From contig SXMI01000050.1 of assembly GCA_005777415.1 (NCBI GenBank), positions 1-9,274 on the forward strand: a stretch of 9,274 nt of DNA, written 5' to 3'. The notes beneath the pieces are model-generated. The model did no database searches, was not told the origin of the DNA, and saw only the letters and a program-made list of their open reading frames with translations. The first letter of the stretch is position 1. Each line of letters begins with the position of its first letter. Source of the DNA: Actinomycetota bacterium (GTDB lineage: Bacteria > Actinomycetota > Acidimicrobiia > Acidimicrobiales > Microtrichaceae). Shown here one piece after another: positions 1-5,523 of the stretch. The position numbers and the translations under genes were made by a program.

Positions 1-151
1 CGGTTCGGTCATGGCGGGGGCCGTCCCGAGGGCCTCCCCGCCGGCAACCGGGACCACCCCCGAGCCCGCGGGGTTTGTGCCCCCGGTTTGTGCCCTTTGC
101 CGAGACCGAGCCTCGGAGGCGCCGGATCCCTTGCCGTGACAGGCTGATCGC
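1..151. promoter_or_regulatory. Upstream region of the exonuclease gene
   Basis: No gene is visible here. A minus-strand ATG at 12-10 could open a divergent gene (M-T-E-P before the window ends), but four codons cannot be evaluated. The region holds a tandem 11-base repeat at 72-95, listed separately, and a short near-palindrome, CCGAG-C-CTCGG, at about 105-115. I see no convincing -35/-10 pair for the exonuclease gene. Its Shine-Dalgarno is weak: only ACAGG, about 9 bases before the ATG. Confidence 0.35.
72..95. repeat. Tandem 11-bp direct repeat GGTTTGTGCCC
   Basis: GGTTTGTGCCC occurs at 72-82 and again, identical, at 85-95, so the period is 13 bases. The pair lies 57-80 bases upstream of the exonuclease start. 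Close direct repeats in a promoter-proximal gap can be binding sites for a regulator, but one slipped duplication in GC-rich DNA would look the same. No function is assigned. Confidence 0.5.
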
Positions 152-1033
152 ATGCAGGTCCACCTGGTCGACGGCACCTACGAGCTGTTCCGGTCCTTCT
201 ACTCGCCGCGCGGCGGCCACGTGAACGCCGCCGGCGAGGAGGTCGGCGCCACCCGCGGCGTGGTGCGTTCGGTCGCCGCCATGCTCCGCGACGGTGCCAC
301 CCACCTGGGGGTGGCGACCGACCACACCGTCGAGTCGTTCCGCAACGAGCTCTACGACGGCTACAAGACCGGCGAGGGGATCGACCCTGAGCTGTTCACC
401 CAGTTCCCGTGGGTCGAGGACGCGCTCCGGGCGCTGGGCGTGACGGTGTGGCCGATGGTCGACGTCGAGGCCGACGACGCGCTGGCCGCGGCCGCGGCGG
501 TGGCCGCCGATGACGATCGGGTGCAACGGGTGTTGATCTGCACACCCGACAAGGATCTGGCGCAGTGCGTGGTCGGCGACCGGGTGGTGCAGCTCGACCG
601 CCGCCGGGAGGAGCTCCGCGACGCCGAGGCGGTGCTCGAGAAGTACGGCGTGCCGCCCGAGTCGATCCCCGACTGGTTGGCCCTCGTCGGCGACACCGCC
701 GACGGCTTCCCCGGCCTGCCGGGATGGGGGGCCAAGTCCGCCGCCGCGGTGCTGCGCGTCTACGGCCACCTCGAAGCCATCCCCGACGCGCCCGGCCAGT
801 GGGACGTACCCGGCCTGCGGGGCGCCGCCAAGCTGGCCGGGACCCTCGCCGACCGACGTGACGACGCCGAGCTGTTCCGGGTACTGGCCACGCTGGTGAC
901 CGACGTGCCGGTCGGAACGGTCGACGAGTGGTGCTGGTCCGGGCCGGGCGACGACCTGGAGCAGTGGTGCGAGCGGCTCGATGCCCCTGACGTGCTGCGA
1001 ACGGTCGGGAAACTGCGGGCGGGACGGGCCTGA
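152..1033 (+). CDS. 5'-3' exonuclease (PolA N-terminal / flap endonuclease family)
   Basis: The 293-residue protein matches the 5'-3' exonuclease domain found at the N-terminus of bacterial DNA polymerase I, here as a stand-alone enzyme without polymerase domains. The family removes 5' flaps and RNA primers using two divalent metals. The acidic metal ligands appear in family order: D7 in LVDGTYELFRS, D57, the E-A-D-D block at 106-109, D133 and D135 in TPDKDLAQ, and D181 and D184 in GDTADGFPG. The helix-3-turn-helix DNA-binding loop follows at about 188-200 (GLPGWGAKSAAAVL). YDGYKTGEG at 68-76 corresponds to the arginine/lysine-rich clamp region. The length fits the stand-alone class, about 290-320 residues. 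The ATG at 152 places the catalytic D7 at the usual distance from the N-terminus. The next gene is 171 bases away, so this is probably a single-gene transcript. Family assignment is firm; its division of labour with PolA is not visible. Confidence 0.92.
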   Translation: MQVHLVDGTYELFRSFYSPRGGHVNAAGEEVGATRGVVRSVAAMLRDGATHLGVATDHTVESFRNELYDGYKTGEGIDPELFTQFPWVEDALRALGVTVWPMVDVEADDALAAAAAVAADDDRVQRVLICTPDKDLAQCVVGDRVVQLDRRREELRDAEAVLEKYGVPPESIPDWLALVGDTADGFPGLPGWGAKSAAAVLRVYGHLEAIPDAPGQWDVPGLRGAAKLAGTLADRRDDAELFRVLATLVTDVPVGTVDEWCWSGPGDDLEQWCERLDAPDVLRTVGKLRAGRA

Positions 1034-1145
1034 GGACCCCCCGACCCGACCTGCTGTCACACCGCCCGTGGTAGGTTGACGCCGATTCATCCAGAGGATC
1101 CGAGGGACCTGGCCCGTCGACGATCCGCCAACCGATCGACTTGCT

Positions 1146-1171
1146 CGAGCCGACACGCCCGAGCCGACACG
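1146..1171. repeat. Tandem 12-bp direct repeat CGAGCCGACACG
   Basis: CGAGCCGACACG is present at 1146-1157 and again, identical, at 1160-1171, with CC between (period 14). It lies 33-58 bases upstream of the chosen ATG of the cysteine-triplet gene. It could be a pair of operator half-sites or a leader RNA element. No matching copy was noticed elsewhere in the window. Confidence 0.55.
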
Positions 1172-1194
1172 GTGGCAACGCCAGGTGCGATGAG

Positions 1195-1199
1195 AGGAG
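1195..1199 (+). promoter_or_regulatory. Shine-Dalgarno AGGAG deciding the start at 1205
   Basis: AGGAG ends 5 bases before the ATG at 1205. This favours that ATG over the in-frame ATG at 1190 and the TTG at 1076, neither of which has a comparable site. Confidence 0.75.
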
Positions 1200-1204
1200 T
1201 GACC

Positions 1205-1864
1205 ATGTTCCTGGTGGAGCGTTGCGCGACGTGCGGGTGTTCGGAGGACAGCCACACCAACAAGCAACTCGGTGCCGACGGCTGCGACGAGGATTGCCCG
1301 GAGGACTGCAACGAGGACCACCCGTCCGAGGACGAGTTCGAGTGCTTCGGGTGCGGTGAATGCGACAACTACGAGTGGATGTCCGAGCCCTACGAAGAGG
1401 TCTGTCGCTGCGGGTGCGCCGTCAGCGACCACGAGGCCGTCGACCGGGACGACGACGACGATGACGACGACACCGACGACGGGGAGACCGTCGCCGACCT
1501 GCTGGCGTTGACCTACGCGGTCGAGTGCCCGTGCGGCGACTGCCGGATCCTCAGCCCAGCCGGCCCGGCCTACGTGCTGGTCGCCGAGGCGGCCGAACGG
1601 CGCGTTGCGGAGGGCTGGTCGACCGATGCCGGCGACCTGCCGGAGCTCGGCGTGCCGATCGGTCGGGTGATGACCGACTTCATCGACGAGGAACTGGTCG
1701 TCGCAGCGTCGATCGTCCTGGTCGACGGCGTGGCGCAGCGGGTCGACGGACCGGTCGTCCCCGGCTCGGTCGTCGCGCTGTTCCTGGCCGAGACCAGCGA
1801 CAGCGTGTCCCTGGCGCTGACCTGGGACGACGTCATCTGGTCCGGTCCACCGCTTGACCAGTAG
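1205..1864 (+). CDS. Acidic cysteine-triplet protein of unknown function (putative metal-binding)
   Basis: I do not recognise this 219-residue protein. It has two halves. Residues 1-113 hold all 15 cysteines, in five triplets: C7/10/12, C27/31/35, C47/50/53, C67/69/71 and C108/110/113. The first and fourth triplets share CGC followed by four residues and a histidine (CGCSEDSH ending at H17, CGCAVSDH ending at H76), so the half looks like an internal duplication. It is very acidic, with eight aspartates in a row at 82-89 separating the first four triplets from the fifth. Residues 114-219 have no cysteine and look like a small alpha/beta domain. There is no signal peptide or membrane segment, so a cytoplasmic location is likely. 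The spacing suggests zinc or Fe-S binding; that is inference. The start is set by AGGAG at 1195-1199. The radical SAM gene follows on the same strand, which raises the possibility of an enzyme-partner relation. Confidence 0.72.
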   Translation: MFLVERCATCGCSEDSHTNKQLGADGCDEDCPEDCNEDHPSEDEFECFGCGECDNYEWMSEPYEEVCRCGCAVSDHEAVDRDDDDDDDDTDDGETVADLLALTYAVECPCGDCRILSPAGPAYVLVAEAAERRVAEGWSTDAGDLPELGVPIGRVMTDFIDEELVVAASIVLVDGVAQRVDGPVVPGSVVALFLAETSDSVSLALTWDDVIWSGPPLDQ

Positions 1865-1937
1865 TGGGTCCGAACGGGGTGGTGCATGATCCCGGTGCCC
1901 GACCCGGGTTCGCCGTGTCGGTTCCGGTCACCCCCGG

Positions 1938-1943
1938 TACCCT
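1938..1943 (+). promoter_or_regulatory. Possible -10 box TACCCT of the radical SAM gene
   Basis: TACCCT fits the actinobacterial TANNNT -10 pattern and lies 52 bases before the TTG at 1996. No good -35 is visible at the usual spacing. With the inverted repeat at 1952-1975 and AGGGG at 1983-1987, it makes the 1865-1995 stretch look like a leader and not coding sequence. Confidence 0.3.
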
Positions 1944-1951
1944 GCGACCAG

Positions 1952-1975
1952 GCTCCGGAATCGTCGATCCGGAGC
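1952..1975. repeat. Perfect 8-bp inverted repeat GCTCCGGA-N8-TCCGGAGC
   Basis: Left arm 1952-1959 and right arm 1968-1975 are exact reverse complements around an 8-base loop. The inner TCCGGA of each arm is itself palindromic, so the element also reads as a direct repeat with 14-base period. It begins 8 bases after a -10-like TACCCT and ends 20 bases before the proposed TTG start. That suits either an operator or a 5' leader hairpin. There is no T-tract, so it is not a normal terminator of the preceding gene. Confidence 0.5.
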
Positions 1976-1982
1976 ATCGAGC

Positions 1983-1987
1983 AGGGG
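1983..1987 (+). promoter_or_regulatory. Shine-Dalgarno AGGGG for the TTG start at 1996
   Basis: AGGGG ends 8 bases before the in-frame TTG at 1996. The alternative GTG at 1864, which overlaps the preceding stop codon by one base, has no purine-rich site upstream. Confidence 0.45.
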
Positions 1988-1995
1988 CGAGTTCC

Positions 1996-3483
1996 TTGGA
2001 CCGGGTAGTGACCGCGGCGTCGAGTAGCGATCGGTTTGGGGCATCGGAACTGAGTTGTGCTGCGCCGACCTCTGCGCTCTACCTGAATCCGAGCGGCCTC
2101 GTCACGGCCTGCTGCGGGAGCTGGCACGTACTCGGCTCGGTCACCGGCCCCGATCGACGTTCCCTGCGTGAGATCTGGGATGGCGCACGGCGAGGTCTCC
2201 TCCGTGCCGCCGTCGATGCTGCCGACGACTCACTCGGCTGCTGGGAGTGTGGGCGGGCCGCTGCAGCAGGCCACCGGGAGTCGAGTCTGGCGGCGGTGTT
2301 CGACCGGTACGCAGATGAACCCGGGGCCTATCCGGCAGTCCTCGATCTGGCGCTGTCCAACCGGTGCAACCTCGCGTGCGTGATGTGCAACGGGGGCTTG
2401 TCATCGACGATCCGGGCCCGTCGTGAGGGACGTCCCCCGCTGCCTGCTGCATACGACGACCGGTTCTTCGAGGAGCTCGACGAGTTCCTCCCGCACGTCC
2501 GCCGCTTCCAGTTCAAGGGGGGTGAACCGTTCCTGGCGAGCGAGAACCGCCGCATCTGGACGCGGCTCCTCGACCTGGGACTTGCGCCCGAGGTCTGCGT
2601 GACCACGAACGGAACGGTCTGGTCGGACGAGGTGGCGCAGTTCGTCGAACGCCTCAGGATGGATGTGATCCTGTCGGTCGACGCCGTCGACCCTGAACGG
2701 CTGAAGTCGATCCGCTCCGGCGTGGATCCGGACCGGTTGTGGGACAACGTCGATCGATTCGCCGCGCTCACCTCGAGCGTCGGTGCCCGACTCGAGCTCG
2801 CCGTGTGCCTCATGGCAGGAAACTGGGACCAGCTTCGCGGCCTCCTCGAGGAGGCTGACCGACGCGACTGCGGTCTGAGCGTCATCTGGGTGGACGGACC
2901 AGCTCGATTCGGACTACTGGGTCGTCCCGCCGACGAGCTCGCGCAGGTTGCTGCCTCGCTCGACGCGCAGGTGACCGGTTCGCCGCCGCTCCGATCGGAT
3001 CTGGAGCAGATCTGGTCGGATGTGTGCGAGCGCATTCGCGCTGCTGGAACATCGGGAACAACGGGGTCCGAGACTGCGCGCCCGGTCGGTGAGGAGGTGG
3101 CGGTCTCCGTTGGTCGCCTGCGGGTGGAGGACCCGGTCGACGTCGTTCGCGACCGACTCCTCCAAGCGGGTGCGGTGCCGGACTTCGCCGAGCTCCGCAT
3201 GGAGGACGAGGTGTTCACCGAGGTCTCGTCGCCCGACTGGGCTGCGGATCTGGCGCTCGCTGACTGGGTCGGGCGGGGATTCGACGAGACGATGCTCCTG
3301 TTCGGCCAGCAGCCGGACTCGATCGTCAGGGCGCAGATGGAGTCGCTCGAGGGTGGCGTCCACCTGGCACAGGTCGAGGTGACTGCCGAGACGGGGTCAT
3401 CGCTCGACCTCCTCGTTGCCTACGTTCCCCCCCGCCCCCAGCAGTCGACGAGCTGGCTGATCATCTCGCGACGGGCCGACTGA
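1996..3483 (+). CDS. Radical SAM protein with N-terminal twitch/SPASM-like module and C-terminal extension
   Basis: This is a radical SAM enzyme of 495 residues from the TTG at 1996. The core signature is CNLACVMC (CX3CX2C; C124, C128, C131), which binds the 4Fe-4S cluster that cleaves S-adenosylmethionine. FKGGEPF at about 173-179 is the usual GGE-type SAM-contact motif, and a TTNGTV strand follows at about 203-208. Ahead of the core, residues 21-85 look like a twitch/SPASM half-domain for a second cluster: C21, a GLVTACC turn (C39, C40), LREIW at about 57-61 and a CWEC pair (C82, C85). This order, with the auxiliary module first, is known in a poorly characterised radical SAM family. About 150 residues follow the core and are unrecognised; the last 90 faintly resemble a PAS domain. 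The frame opens at GTG 1864, but the leader features and the position of C21 favour 1996. The substrate is unknown. Family call firm, start uncertain. Confidence 0.85.
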   Translation: MDRVVTAASSSDRFGASELSCAAPTSALYLNPSGLVTACCGSWHVLGSVTGPDRRSLREIWDGARRGLLRAAVDAADDSLGCWECGRAAAAGHRESSLAAVFDRYADEPGAYPAVLDLALSNRCNLACVMCNGGLSSTIRARREGRPPLPAAYDDRFFEELDEFLPHVRRFQFKGGEPFLASENRRIWTRLLDLGLAPEVCVTTNGTVWSDEVAQFVERLRMDVILSVDAVDPERLKSIRSGVDPDRLWDNVDRFAALTSSVGARLELAVCLMAGNWDQLRGLLEEADRRDCGLSVIWVDGPARFGLLGRPADELAQVAASLDAQVTGSPPLRSDLEQIWSDVCERIRAAGTSGTTGSETARPVGEEVAVSVGRLRVEDPVDVVRDRLLQAGAVPDFAELRMEDEVFTEVSSPDWAADLALADWVGRGFDETMLLFGQQPDSIVRAQMESLEGGVHLAQVEVTAETGSSLDLLVAYVPPRPQQSTSWLIISRRAD

Positions 3484-3507
3484 GCCCCGCCCGGGCCCGT
3501 CGTCCGA

Positions 3508-5475
3508 TCACGCCACAGTGGCTGCTGCGGCGGGGATCGGGCGGTCGCGCCGCACGCGGTGCCATCCGGCCCGGGCGAGCCCCGTGAGTCCGTCGGGGTA
3601 GACGACCGTCACGACCACCAGCAGGAGCCCCGAGATGGCGAACTGGTACGGGGAGGGTTTGCCGACCTCCTGGCCGAAGGCGATCGCCAGGACGCCGACG
3701 GGTGCGAGCAGTCCGGCGGTGATGCCTCCGGACAGCACGGCGATGCCGGCCAGGAAGGTGATCGCGAGCAGCGACAGCGAGTTGAGGACCTGGAACGAGT
3801 CGGCCGAGATCGTGAGTCGCTGGTAGGCGAGCAGCGTGCCCGCCGCCCCGGCCAGCGCCGCGGACACGGCGAACGACGACAGCTTCGCCGATCGGACGTC
3901 CACCCCCGCCGCCGCAGCCGCCTGCTCGTTCGCCCGGACAGCCAGCCAACGGAGGCCCGTGGCACCGCGTCGCCGGTTGGCCACGGCCAGACCGGCGCGG
4001 CAGAGCACACCCACGCAGAGCACGCCGAAGGCGGCCCGCGGGTACGCGTCGCCGGTGGCGCTGATGCTGAGGTCGATCGGCCCGACGACCGGTTCCGGTA
4101 CGTCGGTCGCGGCGATCGACCCGGTGAACCACTCCCACTTGAAGAGCAGCTCCTGGATCGCGACCGCTGCGCCCAGGGTGACGATCGCCAGGTTCATCCC
4201 GCGGACCTTCACCGCCGGGATCCCGACCAGGACGCCGACCGCGCAGGTGATGGCCACGGCGACCACGGGGGCCACCGGGAACGGGAGGCCCGCACCGGTC
4301 AGCTTCACCATGGTGAACGCGGCGATGCCGGCGAACGCATAGGACGCCAGCGAGATCTGCCCGACGAACCCGGTGACGACCACCACCGACAGCGCGAAGG
4401 TGGCGAAGATCGCCGAGGTCGTCACGGCGGCCCGCCAGTCCGACCCCCCGATGCCGAGCACCACGAGCGCCGCCACCACTCCGACGACGGCGACCGCACC
4501 CACCCTCCGGGGTTCGGGGGCCACGGGGAACCGGCCCTCCCGGAGCGCGCCCCGAGTCGGCAGCGACTCGCCGCGCACGACCATCACGACGACGATGATG
4601 AGGAACGGGAGCCCCTGCTGCAGCCCGATGTCGGGGAGCCAGTCCACGTCGGCCTGCAGGCTCAGGAGCAGGGACTGGGCCATCCCGATGCCGAGCCCGG
4701 CGAGCACGACGAGCGGGTAGGACCGGAACCCTCCGATCAGGGCTGCGGCCACGGCGGGGACGATCAGCAGCGCGTTGTTGAGCGGGTCCAGCGACACGAC
4801 CTGGGCGGCGAGCACCATCGTCAACCCGGCCGAGGCGGTGGCGATCATCCAGTTCCCGGCGGCGAGCCGACCCGGGTCGACACCCAGGAGCACCGCTCCC
4901 TTGGGGTTCTCGGCCGCCGCGGTGGTGGCCACGCCGAAGCGGGTCCGGGTGCTGACCAGCCAGAGCAGGCCGGTGGCCAGCACGACCAGCCCGGCGAGCG
5001 CCAGTCGGTCCACTCCGATGAGCCGGTCGAGCACGACGATGTTGTCCCGCGGTAGCAGCGGTCGGATGTTCGGGGCGACCGGCCACTCCAGGCCGACGAA
5101 CGACCACACGTAGAGGAACAGCCCGATCGAGGCGACCACCCGGGCGAGTGCGGGCGCCCGCTGCAGACGACTGAAGATCAGGACGTGCAGCAGCAGTCCC
5201 AACAGGGCGCCGTAGACGACGATCACGATCAGCGCCGTCACCACGGTCGGTCGCGGGAGCAGCGGGATCCGGTGGGGGATGGCGACGATCGGGAGGACGA
5301 GCTCGCCGGTCTCACGGAACTCGTAGAAGGCGAACGCCAGGAACGACCCGATCGCCGCGTGGGCCAGGTTCACGACGTTGGCGCTTCGGTAGGTCACCAC
5401 CACGCCGAGTCCGAGCGCCGCGACGACGGCACCCCCGCCGAGCCCCAGGATCAGGTAGGCGAGTGCGGCGGCGAT
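3508..5475 (-). CDS. Fused branched-chain amino-acid-type ABC permease (LivH-LivM), apparent ATC start
   Basis: This membrane protein joins the two permease subunits of the high-affinity branched-chain amino-acid importer family in one chain of about 655 residues. The LivH half comes first, with NVVNLAHAAIGS near the N-terminus and its ATPase-coupling (EAA-like) loop at about NPKGAVLLGVDPGR. A polar linker (RGESLPTRGALREGR) follows, then the LivM half, with GQISLASYAFAGIAAF, MNLAIVTLGAA and a second coupling loop at NEQAAAAAGVDVR. Both halves have several hydrophobic segments. The first conventional start is GTG 5403, but that removes a helix typical of LivH. In-frame sequence upstream encodes LILGLGGGAVVAALGLG, and a strong GGAGGA at 5488-5483 sits 7 bases before an ATC at 5475. 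No ATG, GTG or TTG occurs between the upstream stop at 5524-5526 and 5403, so ATC is proposed as the start. It lies 48 bases after the binding-protein gene. No ATPase gene follows. The transported substrate cannot be read from the sequence. Confidence 0.88.
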   Translation of the reverse strand: MAAALAYLILGLGGGAVVAALGLGVVVTYRSANVVNLAHAAIGSFLAFAFYEFRETGELVLPIVAIPHRIPLLPRPTVVTALIVIVVYGALLGLLLHVLIFSRLQRAPALARVVASIGLFLYVWSFVGLEWPVAPNIRPLLPRDNIVVLDRLIGVDRLALAGLVVLATGLLWLVSTRTRFGVATTAAAENPKGAVLLGVDPGRLAAGNWMIATASAGLTMVLAAQVVSLDPLNNALLIVPAVAAALIGGFRSYPLVVLAGLGIGMAQSLLLSLQADVDWLPDIGLQQGLPFLIIVVVMVVRGESLPTRGALREGRFPVAPEPRRVGAVAVVGVVAALVVLGIGGSDWRAAVTTSAIFATFALSVVVVTGFVGQISLASYAFAGIAAFTMVKLTGAGLPFPVAPVVAVAITCAVGVLVGIPAVKVRGMNLAIVTLGAAVAIQELLFKWEWFTGSIAATDVPEPVVGPIDLSISATGDAYPRAAFGVLCVGVLCRAGLAVANRRRGATGLRWLAVRANEQAAAAAGVDVRSAKLSSFAVSAALAGAAGTLLAYQRLTISADSFQVLNSLSLLAITFLAGIAVLSGGITAGLLAPVGVLAIAFGQEVGKPSPYQFAISGLLLVVVTVVYPDGLTGLARAGWHRVRRDRPIPAAAATVA

Positions 5476-5482
5476 GGCGGGT

Positions 5483-5488
5483 TCCTCC
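5483..5488 (-). promoter_or_regulatory. Shine-Dalgarno GGAGGA in front of an ATC codon
   Basis: On the minus strand GGAGGA spans 5488-5483 and ends 7 bases before ATC at 5475-5473, in frame with the permease. It is the strongest ribosome-binding sequence in the 48-base gap after the binding-protein stop. It sits 80 bases before GTG 5403, too far to serve that codon. Confidence 0.65.
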
Positions 5489-5523
5489 GGAGTCCGTCGG
5501 GAGTGGTGGTCGGTCGGCCGTGG

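Larger units (their letters stand above)
1034..1204 (+). promoter_or_regulatory. Leader/promoter region of the cysteine-triplet gene
   Basis: This gap holds a -10-like TAGGTT at 1072-1077 (TANNNT pattern) without a clear -35, so the promoter is tentative. If it is used, the mRNA has a leader of roughly 120 bases that contains the 12-base tandem repeat at 1146-1171. The frame stays open from a TTG at 1076, but that start has no ribosome site, and the encoded extension is rich in arginine and serine and unlike the body of the protein. I treat it as non-coding. Confidence 0.35.

Noticed and set aside
1..12. Divergent gene starting at ATG 12 on the minus strand
   Set aside because: Only four codons are inside the window and the nearest GGAGG is over 20 bases from the ATG, so it cannot be supported.
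1076..1204. TTG-initiated extension of the cysteine-triplet protein
   Set aside because: No ribosome site at 1076, basic Arg/Ser-rich translation unlike the acidic body, and a good AGGAG before ATG 1205.
1444..1480. GAC/GAT triplet run as a repeat element
   Set aside because: It encodes the poly-aspartate stretch of the cysteine-triplet protein and is explained by coding, though slippage could vary its length.
3484..3524. Bidirectional terminator between the convergent genes
   Set aside because: Only GCCCGGGC (no loop) and GCCAC-A-GTGGC (single-base loop, inside the permease 3' end) are present, without T-tracts. Neither is a credible intrinsic terminator.
3559..5055. 498-codon plus-strand open frame
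   Set aside because: It lies opposite the permease; its translation is rich in Arg, Gly, Asp, His and Gln with no domain, as expected for the antisense of a GC-rich gene. The minus strand gives a clear LivH-LivM protein.
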